A stretch of 34,936 nt of DNA from Thermoplasmata archaeon (lineage in GTDB: Archaea; Thermoplasmatota; Thermoplasmata; Lutacidiplasmatales; UBA184), in contig JAJYEA010000020.1 of the NCBI GenBank assembly GCA_021790425.1, forward strand, positions 1 to 34,936. Reading direction: 5' to 3'. Below, piece after piece: positions 22,495-29,644 of this stretch (position 1 is the first letter of the stretch; every line of letters begins with the position of its first letter). The notes below the pieces were generated by a model. That model searched no databases. It saw only the letters and a program-made list of their open reading frames with translations, and was not told the origin of the DNA. The position numbers and the translations under genes are program-made.

Positions 22495-23841
22495 ATGGGA
22501 GCACGGAAGGCAAAAGGTCGGAAGAGCGAGATCACCTTGGAGGAACTGGCGGACGAAGGGTCGTTGGCGGCCGCGCTCACCTGCGAGGAGTGCTCCACGC
22601 TCTTCCCGTTGGACGCGCGCACCGCGTGCGACCGGTGCTTCGGACCCCTTTCCGTGGTCTACGGCCACGGGCCGTTGCGGGGGACCTCGCCGGACGAGGT
22701 GCTGGCCGGTCGCGCTCCGGGGCTGTGGCGCTACCTCGAGCTCCTGCCTCCGGTCTCGCCCGCCTCCCGGGAGCGGGTCCCGCTCGGCCCCTCGCCGTTG
22801 CGTCCCGCCCCGAGGCTCGCGCGGGCGCTCGGCCTCCGGGAGCTCTGGCTGAAGGAGGACCTGGCCCTCCCGAGCGGTTCGTTCAAGGACCGGCCGGCCG
22901 GGTTCGCGGTGGCCTACGCCCGGGACCTGGGGTACCCCGCGGTGGGCTGTGCCTCCACCGGGAACCTCGCCGCGGCCACGGCCCGGGCCGCGACGCTGTC
23001 GGGGCTCCCGGCGTGGACGTTCGTCCCCGCCGGGCTGCCAGAGGCGAAACTCCTGCCCGTGCGCATCTTCGGCGGTGGGATCGTGGAGGTCGAGGGGACC
23101 TACGACGACGCGAACCGGGTCGCCCAGGTCCTTGCGGACGAGGACCGCCTCGGTCTGGTGAACATCAACCTGCGCCCCTACTACGTCGAGGCCTCCAAGA
23201 CCCTCGCGTTCGAGATCCTGGAGGAGCGCCATTGGGACCCTCCGGCGGTGTGGGGCATCCCGCTCGGCTCCGGGGCGCTCCTCTCGGCGACGTTCCGCGC
23301 GCTCATGCAGGTCCAGGACATCGGGTGGCTCGATAGCTCCGAGGAGGAGCTCCCCCGGCTGGTCGGGTCCCAGCCGGAGGGATGCGCCCCCATCGCGGAA
23401 GCGTTCCGGAAGGGGTCGGAGGAGATCGTTCCCGTCGCCCATCCCGAGACCATCGCGGAGAGCCTCGCCATCGGCAACCCCGCCTCGGGCTACGACGCGC
23501 TCGGCGCCATCCGCAAGACGGGCGGTGCCGCCGATGCTCCTACTGCGGACGAGGTACGGTGGGCCCTGCGCGAGGCCGCGCGCCTCGAGGGGGTCTGGTC
23601 CGAGCCTGCGGGAGGCACCGTGCTCGCCACGTTCAAGCGCCTGGTCGATCAGGGCACGCTGGACCGCTCGGACTCCGCCGTGGCCTTCCTCACGGGGGCG
23701 GGATGGAAGACCCCCCCGGTCTGGGAGGGCCAGGACCTCGGACCCCGCCTGCGCGTCTCGGCCCGGGAACGGTCCCTCACCCTGCCCGACCTTGCCGCCT
23801 TCCCCTCGCTCGCGGGAGCCGCGGCGCACGGAGAGGTCTGA
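22495..23841 (+). CDS. thrC: Threonine synthase-like PLP enzyme
   Basis: A 448-residue fold-type II PLP enzyme. A four-Cys zinc ribbon (C30-x2-C33, C45-x2-C48) precedes the catalytic core, as in many archaeal threonine synthases. The PLP lysine is K131 in GSFKDR, followed by CASTGNLAAATARAA, which binds the substrate carboxylate. The usual GNAGN phosphate-binding loop of PLP is replaced by PLGSGALLSATFRA. It should convert O-phosphohomoserine to threonine, and the operon supplies that substrate (hom, thrB). Because a MoaD/ThiS-like gene follows five bases later, a related sulfhydrylase role is an alternative. The ATG at 22495 has a close TATA-like box. Confidence 0.85.
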   Translation: MGARKAKGRKSEITLEELADEGSLAAALTCEECSTLFPLDARTACDRCFGPLSVVYGHGPLRGTSPDEVLAGRAPGLWRYLELLPPVSPASRERVPLGPSPLRPAPRLARALGLRELWLKEDLALPSGSFKDRPAGFAVAYARDLGYPAVGCASTGNLAAATARAATLSGLPAWTFVPAGLPEAKLLPVRIFGGGIVEVEGTYDDANRVAQVLADEDRLGLVNINLRPYYVEASKTLAFEILEERHWDPPAVWGIPLGSGALLSATFRALMQVQDIGWLDSSEEELPRLVGSQPEGCAPIAEAFRKGSEEIVPVAHPETIAESLAIGNPASGYDALGAIRKTGGAADAPTADEVRWALREAARLEGVWSEPAGGTVLATFKRLVDQGTLDRSDSAVAFLTGAGWKTPPVWEGQDLGPRLRVSARERSLTLPDLAAFPSLAGAAAHGEV

Positions 23842-23845
23842 GGCC

Positions 23846-24127
23846 ATGGTCCACGTGTTCTTCTCCGGTGCCCTCAAGGCCGTGACGAACGGGGTCGCCC
23901 GCCTCGAGCTTCCCGACTTCGCGGAGGGCGACCTCGACACCCTCCTCCGGTCGCTCGCGGGCCGGTTCGGGCCCTCGTTCTCGGATCGCCTCACGGAGGA
24001 CGGGCATCTCCGGCGGTATGTGAACGTCTTCGTCAACGGTGAGGACGTCCGGTTCGCCCGCGGACTGCAGACCCCCGTCGGTCCTGCGGACTCGGTCGAC
24101 TTCATCCCGGCCGTGGCGGGGGGGTGA
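23846..24127 (+). CDS. MoaD/ThiS-like ubiquitin-fold protein (small sulfur carrier)
   Basis: A 93-residue beta-grasp protein of MoaD/ThiS type. It begins VHVFFSGALKAV, has the helix DTLLRSLAGRFGPSFSDRL, the strands YVNVFVNGEDVR and DSVDFIPAVAGG, and ends with a bare Gly-Gly, as required for C-terminal adenylation and thiocarboxylation or for protein conjugation. It sits between threonine synthase (five bases upstream) and homoserine dehydrogenase. No E1-like (ThiF/MoeB) or molybdopterin genes lie nearby. It may serve molybdopterin, tRNA thiolation or SAMP-like conjugation, or donate sulfur to a PLP enzyme of the operon. Confidence 0.9.
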   Translation: MVHVFFSGALKAVTNGVARLELPDFAEGDLDTLLRSLAGRFGPSFSDRLTEDGHLRRYVNVFVNGEDVRFARGLQTPVGPADSVDFIPAVAGG

Positions 24128-24132
24128 GGCCC

Positions 24133-25215
24133 ATGGAGAGTGTACGTCCAAGGATCTTCCTCCTCGGGTTCGGTGGCGTGGGGCGTACCCTGGCCCGTCG
24201 GCTCCTGGAGAAGGGGCCGATCCGCGCCCCGGGGTGGAACGTCGTCGCGGTCGCCGATTCCCGGGGAGTGCTGTACGACGAAGGCGGGGTGGACCTCGCC
24301 GAAGCGCTCCGGGTCAAGGAGACGACCGCCTCGCTCGGCCCGGCCGGGGCGCGCGCCTGGGATGCCCGAGAAGCTCTCGCCCGGGTCGTGCCCGACATCG
24401 TGGTCGAGGCGACCCTCTCGGACCCCCTACGGGGCGAGCCAGGGACGGGTCACGTGCTCCAAGCCCTGCGCGGGGGCGCCGACGTGGTGACCTGCAACAA
24501 GGGTCCGCTCGCGGTCCGCTACGTGGAGGTCGAGCAGGCCCTTCGCGAGTCGGGCCGCCGTCTGCGGTACGGTACGACGGTAGGAGGTATCGTTCCCATC
24601 TTGGAGACGCTCGTCGAACGTCTCCCGGCGGCGGAGATCACCGGAGTGGACGCGGTGCTCAACACCTCCACGCAGTTCGTGCTCCACCGGCTGGGATGCG
24701 GGCTCTCGTTCCCGCAGGCCTGGGAGGAGGCTCGCCGGCTGGGCTACACGGAACCCGACCCCCGGCGGGACCAGGAGGGATGGGATGCCGCGATGAAGGC
24801 CGCCATACTCCACAACCTGCTCTTCGGGCGTCCCATCGCCCCGGCCGACGTGCGTCGGGAGCCGCTCACGCCCGACAGCGAGGCGCGGGCGCTCCGGGCG
24901 ATCCAGAACGGGGGACGGCTCGTCTCCCTCACGCGCGTGCGCTCCGGTCAGGCTTCGGTAGAGCTCACCGAAGTGGACGCCGACAGCCACTGGGTGCTCC
25001 CCGGTGGCGTCAATCGCTTCTGCATCGAGACCCGCCGTGCGGGAACGCTCACCTTGGAGGGGCGGGGGGCGGGCCCGGAGGAGACCGCGAGCGGGCTCTT
25101 GGCGGACCTCCTCACGCTCCTGCGAGGGTCGGGCCCCTCCTCTGCCTCCCCTCCGATCGGGGAAAGGTATTCCCTGCCCCGCCCGGCGTGGACGCCGGCG
25201 GGGGCGGTCGGGTAG
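24133..25215 (+). CDS. hom: Homoserine dehydrogenase
   Basis: A 360-residue monofunctional homoserine dehydrogenase reducing aspartate semialdehyde to homoserine. The NAD(P) fold starts with LLGFGGVGRTLAR (10-22), followed by VTCNKGPLA and the catalytic region RYGTTVGGIVPI. NTSTQFVL stands for the usual NGTTNYIL, and EPDPRRDQEGWDAAMKAAIL carries the catalytic Asp and Lys. A C-terminal ACT domain is absent, so threonine feedback through this enzyme is not expected. The ATG at 24133 is used; a GTG at 24124 overlaps the preceding stop (GTGA) and is possible, adding three residues. Aspartokinase and homoserine kinase follow in the operon; asd is not in the window. Confidence 0.92.
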   Translation: MESVRPRIFLLGFGGVGRTLARRLLEKGPIRAPGWNVVAVADSRGVLYDEGGVDLAEALRVKETTASLGPAGARAWDAREALARVVPDIVVEATLSDPLRGEPGTGHVLQALRGGADVVTCNKGPLAVRYVEVEQALRESGRRLRYGTTVGGIVPILETLVERLPAAEITGVDAVLNTSTQFVLHRLGCGLSFPQAWEEARRLGYTEPDPRRDQEGWDAAMKAAILHNLLFGRPIAPADVRREPLTPDSEARALRAIQNGGRLVSLTRVRSGQASVELTEVDADSHWVLPGGVNRFCIETRRAGTLTLEGRGAGPEETASGLLADLLTLLRGSGPSSASPPIGERYSLPRPAWTPAGAVG

Positions 25216-25222
25216 GTTCTCC

Positions 25223-26278
25223 ATGTCGAGCGTCGTTACCGAGGGCGGCTACCGGCATGCGAACGGGCCGAAGGGGCCCTTCCCCCCGGAACCGGCCCGG
25301 CGGTCCGGACTGCCCCCGCTCACCGCCTTCGCGCCCCCCGGGGTGCGCCCCCGTTACGTGCGGGTGGAGGCCCCGTGCAGCATCGCCAACGTCGGCCCGG
25401 GCTTCGACCATCTCGCGGTCGCCCTCGCGTCGCCCGTGGACACCCTCGAGCTCCGGTACGCCTCGCGATGGGGGTTCGAGGTGGTGGGCGACAGCGACCT
25501 GCCCGCTTCCTGGGAGGAGAACGCGGCCGGCGTCGCCGCCCGCTCCCTCTTCCAACGGTTCGGCCCGCCGGGCGTGCTGCGGGCCCGGCTGGTCAAGGGA
25601 TTCCGCGGCTCGAGCGGCATCGGCTCCAGCGGGGCCTCGGCCGCCGCCGGGGCCTTCGCCGCGGCGGCCCTCCTCGGACTCGACCCGGAGGATCCGGGGG
25701 TCGTCGGTGCCGTCGTGGAGGCCGCGCTCGCCGGTGAGGAGGCCGCGAGCGGTGCGCGCCACCTCGACAACGTGGCGGCCAGCCTGTTTGGCGGGCTCAC
25801 GTTCTCGGAAGCGGAAGATCCCCCGCGGGTCCACTCCGTCTGGCCAGGGGCTCCCGCGACCTGGGTCATCGCGGTCCCGGACCTCCGGCTCTCCACCCGG
25901 GAGTCCCGGGGCGTGTTGCCCGCCCAGGTTCCCTTCGGTGACGCGGTGATCAACGTAGCCCGTGCCTCTGGCCTCCTGCTCGGCTGGGTCCAAGGGGACC
26001 TCGCCTTGGTGGGCCGCAACTTCGGCGACCGCCTGGCGGAACCGTACCGCGCTCCCCTGGTGCCCGGGTTCGAGGTCGCCCGTCGGCGGGCGCTGGCCGC
26101 TGGCTCGTACGGCGTAATGCTATCGGGGAGCGGACCGGCCCTCGCCGCGCTCGTGCCTCCGACCCGGGTCGGGGCCGTCGGTAAGGCCTTCCGCGAGGCG
26201 TTCCACTCGGTCGGCCGAGCGGTTGACGTTCTGACCTCCGGGGTCGGCGCCGGAGCCCGTCTCACGGGGTGGTCGTGA
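25223..26278 (+). CDS. thrB: Homoserine kinase (GHMP family)
   Basis: A 351-residue GHMP kinase that phosphorylates homoserine to O-phosphohomoserine, the substrate of threonine synthase. The ATP-binding GSSGIGSSGASAAAG lies at 129-143, the N-terminal strand APCSIANVGPGFDHL at 50-64 and the C-terminal GVMLSGSGPALAALV near 295-310. Compared with E. coli ThrB (about 310 residues) the protein has about 45 extra N-terminal residues, Pro-rich and probably disordered; a GTG at 25343 would remove most of them. The ATG at 25223 is eight bases after the hom stop, which fits the packed operon. Downstream, the lysC GTG overlaps its TGA. Confidence 0.9.
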   Translation: MSSVVTEGGYRHANGPKGPFPPEPARRSGLPPLTAFAPPGVRPRYVRVEAPCSIANVGPGFDHLAVALASPVDTLELRYASRWGFEVVGDSDLPASWEENAAGVAARSLFQRFGPPGVLRARLVKGFRGSSGIGSSGASAAAGAFAAAALLGLDPEDPGVVGAVVEAALAGEEAASGARHLDNVAASLFGGLTFSEAEDPPRVHSVWPGAPATWVIAVPDLRLSTRESRGVLPAQVPFGDAVINVARASGLLLGWVQGDLALVGRNFGDRLAEPYRAPLVPGFEVARRRALAAGSYGVMLSGSGPALAALVPPTRVGAVGKAFREAFHSVGRAVDVLTSGVGAGARLTGWS

Positions 26279-27069
26279 GCGCCGCCGACCTCCTCGTGGT
26301 CAAGTTCGGGGGATCCGGACTCGCGACCGCGGAGCGGATCGTCGAGGCGGCCCGGGCCGTCCGGGATCACCCTGCCCGCGGGAAGCTTGTCGTGGTCAGC
26401 GCCCCGGGAACGACCACGGACCGGCTGTGGGAGACCCTCCGGAGGTCCGGGGACAGCCTCGACCCGGCCGACATGGCCTCCGTGCTCTCCCTCGGCGAGC
26501 GGCTGAGCGCCCGCCTTCTCGCCGCCGTGCTCCGCTCGCTCGGGGTCGCGGTCGTCGAGGTCGAGCCGGAGGACGCACGCTGGCCCATCGTCACCCGCGG
26601 CGGGTCGCTGGGGGCCCGGCTCGATTTCGATGCCAGCCGGGCGAGGGCCATCGCGGGTCTCCGTCCCCTCCTGGACGAGGGCGCGACCGTGGTGGTCTGC
26701 GGCTTCCTCGGAACAGAGGACGGCCACGTGACCACGATGTCCCGCGGGGGGAGCGACACGACCGCGGTGGCGTTGGGGAGGGCGCTCGACGCCCGGGAGG
26801 TGCTGCTGGTGAAGGACGTCCCCGGGGTCTTCTCCGACGACCCCCGGCAGGTCCCCGGGGCCCGCCGGCTCCCGGAGGTCACGGTCGAGTTCCTCCGAGG
26901 GGTGGCCCGCCGAGGGGGTCGGATCGTGGCGCTCGAAGCCCTCGACCACCTGGGCCCGGGCCCGGTCGTGCGCATCGTGCCCCGGGGCCCGTCCCTCCTG
27001 GGGCATGCGGGCACGACGGTGGTGGCGCCCGCTCCAGCGGACCCGAAGGGCGGGGCCCTGTCATTCTAA
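26275..27069 (+). CDS. lysC: Aspartokinase, short form without ACT domains
   Basis: A 264-residue aspartate kinase of the amino-acid kinase fold: VVKFGGSGLA at about 8-17, then SLGERLSARLLA and MSRGGSDTTAVALG, which bind the substrate and ATP, and VLLVKDVPGVFSDDPRQV, the ATP-binding lid. The catalytic domain fills the whole protein; the two ACT domains that give feedback inhibition in ordinary aspartokinases (about 400-450 residues) are missing. A stop follows the catalytic domain directly, and no ACT-only gene is adjacent. Start: GTG at 26275 overlapping the thrB stop (GTGA); GTG at 26269 would add two residues. It should make aspartyl phosphate for the first step of threonine synthesis. Confidence 0.88.
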   Translation: MSAADLLVVKFGGSGLATAERIVEAARAVRDHPARGKLVVVSAPGTTTDRLWETLRRSGDSLDPADMASVLSLGERLSARLLAAVLRSLGVAVVEVEPEDARWPIVTRGGSLGARLDFDASRARAIAGLRPLLDEGATVVVCGFLGTEDGHVTTMSRGGSDTTAVALGRALDAREVLLVKDVPGVFSDDPRQVPGARRLPEVTVEFLRGVARRGGRIVALEALDHLGPGPVVRIVPRGPSLLGHAGTTVVAPAPADPKGGALSF

Positions 27070-27091
27070 CTACTTGTATTCGGTATTCCCG

Positions 27092-27098
27092 TTAAATA
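27092..27098 (+). promoter_or_regulatory. TATA-like box for the SHOCT membrane protein gene
   Basis: TTAAATA, about 28 bases upstream of the ATG at 27123, in an AT-rich patch that begins after the lysC stop (27070). It fits a leaderless start. Confidence 0.55.
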
Positions 27099-27122
27099 CA
27101 TCCGGAGAATTCGCATGGAACA

Positions 27123-27530
27123 ATGTCCGGAAACCAGTCGACAGTGTGGGCGAGCGACCACCGGTCTCCTTGGCTAGTCGCGGGGATCCTCGTCGTCGTG
27201 ATCATCGTGGGCGTGGTCGTGATGATGATCGCCATGGCCTCGTACTGGGGGTGGAACTCCGGCACCACCGTGGGGTACGGGTACATGATGGGTGGCTATG
27301 GCGGGGGCGGGTGGTGGGCCCTCATGATGCTCCCGATGGCGGCCGGCGCGATCCTCTTTGTGATCCTCCTGGTGCTGCTTCTCGTGCCGGGTCGGTCGTC
27401 CACCGTGACCGTCCTTCCTCCGACGACGGGCACTCCGGGAGAGGTACTGGATGCCCGCTACGCGCGGGGGGAGGTCGGCCGCGACGAATACCTGCGGATG
27501 AAGGAGGATCTGCGGGCTCCCCCGCGTTGA
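27123..27530 (+). CDS. Two-helix membrane protein with SHOCT domain
   Basis: A 135-residue protein. Helix 1 spans about 18-40 (LVAGILVVVIIVGVVVMMIA), followed by a Met/Tyr/Gly-rich loop (GYGYMMGGYGGGGWW), helix 2 about 66-88 (MMLPMAAGAILFVILLVLLL) and a C-terminal SHOCT motif at about 103-132 (GTPGEVLDARYARGEVGRDE, then YLRMKEDL). SHOCT motifs are short C-terminal helical elements found in many membrane proteins and thought to help oligomerise. The protein starts a group of redox genes, so it may be their membrane organiser, but this is a guess. It ends 28 bases before the next gene. Confidence 0.85.
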   Translation: MSGNQSTVWASDHRSPWLVAGILVVVIIVGVVVMMIAMASYWGWNSGTTVGYGYMMGGYGGGGWWALMMLPMAAGAILFVILLVLLLVPGRSSTVTVLPPTTGTPGEVLDARYARGEVGRDEYLRMKEDLRAPPR

Positions 27531-27558
27531 GCCTGATGAGGGGCCGGGGGAGATACCC

Positions 27559-28362
27559 GTGACCGATTGGACACGGGTGGAGAAGCTGCGCACCCGCGGC
27601 ATGGCCTGGGACGAGATCGCCGACGACCCCCGGGTGGGGTTCTCCTCTCCTTCCGGGACCGACGCGGGCCGGGCGCTCAAGGCGCTGTACTTCCGGCGCC
27701 GCTCTACCACCCACGATCGGTCCCGGGGACGGCCTCGGCCTGTCACCGATGCGGGAAATCGCTCCTGGCTACATCTCTCCCGCCGCGGGATCGTGGTGCT
27801 GGCGCTCGCGGCCGCCTTCGTCGCGGTAGTCGGCTACCTCCTCGTGCAACCTCCGGGAGAGAGCGGGGCCCCTACGGGGTGGGTCGGGAAGACCGCCCCG
27901 GGCTTCTCCCTCGCCATCGCGAACCAACCCGGAACCTTCACCCTGTCCTCGGCCCGGGGACATCGCGATGTCCTCCTCTTCTTCAACGAAGGGTTGAGCT
28001 GCAGCCCGTGCCTGACCCAGATGGAGGAGTTGGACGCGAACGATGCGGACTTCACCTCGCTCAACGTGGAGGTGGTGCAGATCACGGGCGATTCCCAATC
28101 CGACATGGCGACCTGGGCCTCGAACGATCACGTCACGAACACGATCGTTTGCGCCGACCCCACACTCCAGGTGTCCAACCTCTACGACACGACCGGCGCC
28201 GCCGTCAGCATGATGCCGGGGAGCGCCCCCGGGCACACCTTCATTCTCGTGAACGAGTCGGGGACCGTGATCTGGCGCGCGGACTATGGGCCCTCCGACA
28301 TGTCCGTCCCCCTCTCGGAGATCCTCCAGAACGTGAGGAGCGCCCAGACGCAATATGGGTGA
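27559..28362 (+). CDS. Membrane-anchored thioredoxin/peroxiredoxin-like protein
   Basis: A 267-residue protein: an N-terminal cytosolic segment of about 70 residues (DWTRVEKLRTRGMAWDEIAD looks like a small helix-turn-helix fold), one membrane helix at 76-96, then an extracytoplasmic thioredoxin fold with PGFSLAIANQPG, LLFFNEGLSCSPC (CSPC at 148-151), the strand VEVVQITGDSQSD and a cis-Pro-region-like GSAPGHTFILVNESGTV. It is like TlpA/AhpC-type thiol reductases or peroxidases. The start is GTG at 27559. It precedes a small thioredoxin and a CcdA-like protein, from which it probably receives electrons. The N-terminal segment is unusual for TlpA proteins. Confidence 0.82.
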   Translation: MTDWTRVEKLRTRGMAWDEIADDPRVGFSSPSGTDAGRALKALYFRRRSTTHDRSRGRPRPVTDAGNRSWLHLSRRGIVVLALAAAFVAVVGYLLVQPPGESGAPTGWVGKTAPGFSLAIANQPGTFTLSSARGHRDVLLFFNEGLSCSPCLTQMEELDANDADFTSLNVEVVQITGDSQSDMATWASNDHVTNTIVCADPTLQVSNLYDTTGAAVSMMPGSAPGHTFILVNESGTVIWRADYGPSDMSVPLSEILQNVRSAQTQYG

Positions 28363-28365
28363 GCC

Positions 28366-28635
28366 GTGACGGAGGTGCTGGTCCTCGGCCGGGAGGGATG
28401 CACTCCGTGCCTGCGGGTCACCCGGCTCCTCGGCGAGATAGCGCGGGAGCGGCCCGGGCTCACCATCCGCGAGGTCCTGATGGACTCGGAGGAGGGCATT
28501 GCGCTCGCGCTGGAGAACGGCATCCTCGTCCCTCCCGCGGTGTTCCTCGACGGTAGCCTCTGGGCGAAGGGCAAGATCCGGGAGGAGGACCTCCGGCGGG
28601 CGCTGGGGGCGCCCTCCGCGCCCGGGGTCCCGTGA
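28366..28635 (+). CDS. Small thioredoxin-fold protein, CTPC active site
   Basis: An 89-residue thioredoxin/glutaredoxin-fold protein with a CTPC motif at 13-16 (GREGCTPCLRVTRLLGEI) and a cis-proline region NGILVPPAVFLDG near 52-64. This is the small, soluble redox type common in archaea. It starts with GTG at 28366, four bases after the previous stop, and its own TGA overlaps the GTG of the CcdA-like gene (GTGA). It would carry electrons between cytosolic reductase and CcdA. The short size and absence of a signal peptide place it in the cytosol. Confidence 0.9.
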   Translation: MTEVLVLGREGCTPCLRVTRLLGEIARERPGLTIREVLMDSEEGIALALENGILVPPAVFLDGSLWAKGKIREEDLRRALGAPSAPGVP

Positions 28636-29621
28636 TCGCGGCGTTCCTGGCCGCCACGCTCATCGTGGCGTTCCTCGCGGGAATGGTCGCACTGGCGATG
28701 CCGTGTTGCTTCACGGTGCTCCTCCCCGCGTATCTCGCCAAGTCGTTCGAATCCCTCACGGGGCGTGTCGGGATGACGGCGATTTTCGGGGCGGGGATCG
28801 CGACCATCCTCCTCCCCATCGCGATGGGGCTCACCTACTTCACCACCTTTCTCACCGTGAACCACCCTCTCTTCTTCGTGATCGGAGGGTTCTTCATGGT
28901 CGTTCTCGGGCTCTTGACCTTGTGGGGAACGTCCGTCATCCCCATGTTCAGTTTCGATGTGGATCTGAAGCGCAAGGATGCCCCCTCGGTCTATGCCCTG
29001 GGCGTCTTCTCGGGAGTGGCGAGCTCCTGCTGCGCCCCGGTCCTGCTCGGCGTGCTCGTGCTCGCCACCCTGTCCGGCAGCTTGCTGTTCGCCTTCTTCG
29101 TCGCCCTCGCGTACGTCGCGGGGATGGTCTTCCCCCTCCTCCTCATCGCGCTCTGGTGGGAGCAACGGGCGCGGGCCTCGCCGACCTTCCTGCAGGGCCG
29201 TCTGATCCACCTGAACATCTTCGGCTCGGACCTGTCGGTCCACTCCTCCAAACTGGTCGCCGGGATCCTGTTCATCGCGATGGGGTCCGTCACGATCACG
29301 TTGGGCGTGATGGATCGGATGATTTCCGTGCCCGGGTCCCAGGTCTTCGGCATCTACCAAGGGGTGATCGAGAGCGCGCTCCTGTCCGCATTGAACGGTT
29401 GGGCTGGCGTGGCGGTGACGGTAGCGGTCCTCCTCGCGCTCGGCCTGCTCTTCTACCACCTCCGACGTCGGCCGACCCCCATCGCGCGGAATCCCACCTC
29501 CGCGGCCGACGCAGAGACCCCGCCCCTGGAGGCGACGGCGGATCTCGCGGCGCAGGACGGCCGAGGTCTGACCGTCCCGCCCACGGTGACCGTGGGGGCC
29601 CCTTGGATGGAGCCTAAATAG
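28632..29621 (+). CDS. CcdA/DsbD-like thiol transporter with two vicinal Cys pairs
   Basis: A 329-residue polytopic protein with about six membrane helices (about 5-27, 45-68, 78-98, 120-150, 153-172, 215-245) followed by one more near 272-290 and a polar C-terminal tail. Cys-Cys pairs lie in MPCCFTVLLP (25-26) and ASSCCAPVLLG (133-134), at the positions where CcdA has its two single membrane cysteines. CcdA/DsbD proteins move electrons from cytosolic thioredoxin across the membrane to extracytoplasmic thiol proteins, and the neighbours are just those. The vicinal pairs and the adjacent CAPVLL resemble the metal-binding pair of MerT-type mercury transporters, so a metal role cannot be excluded. 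GTG start, GTGA overlap. Confidence 0.85.
   Translation: MIAAFLAATLIVAFLAGMVALAMPCCFTVLLPAYLAKSFESLTGRVGMTAIFGAGIATILLPIAMGLTYFTTFLTVNHPLFFVIGGFFMVVLGLLTLWGTSVIPMFSFDVDLKRKDAPSVYALGVFSGVASSCCAPVLLGVLVLATLSGSLLFAFFVALAYVAGMVFPLLLIALWWEQRARASPTFLQGRLIHLNIFGSDLSVHSSKLVAGILFIAMGSVTITLGVMDRMISVPGSQVFGIYQGVIESALLSALNGWAGVAVTVAVLLALGLLFYHLRRRPTPIARNPTSAADAETPPLEATADLAAQDGRGLTVPPTVTVGAPWMEPK
29613..29620 (+). promoter_or_regulatory. TATA-like box for the CGNR protein gene
   Basis: CCTAAATA at the end of the CcdA gene, about 28 bases upstream of the ATG at 29645; its last bases are the CcdA stop codon. An SD-like AGGAGG (29620-29625) follows directly, with ATG at 29628 opening a six-codon reading frame that ends by overlapping the CGNR ATG as ATGA. 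Confidence 0.4.
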
Positions 29622-29644
29622 GAGGCCATGCACTCTCTCTACCT

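Noticed and set aside
21742-24105. A 787-codon minus-strand frame across thrC and the XRE-CBS gene
   Set aside because: Antisense or out of frame to well-supported genes and lacking any recognised domain.
25354-27006. A 550-codon minus-strand frame opposite homoserine kinase and aspartokinase
   Set aside because: Shadow frame: antisense to two clear enzymes, Arg/Pro/Ser-rich.
28284-29633. A 449-codon minus-strand frame opposite the CcdA-like gene
   Set aside because: Its Glu/Asp/Arg/His-rich composition is what the complement of membrane-helix codons produces; no domain is visible.
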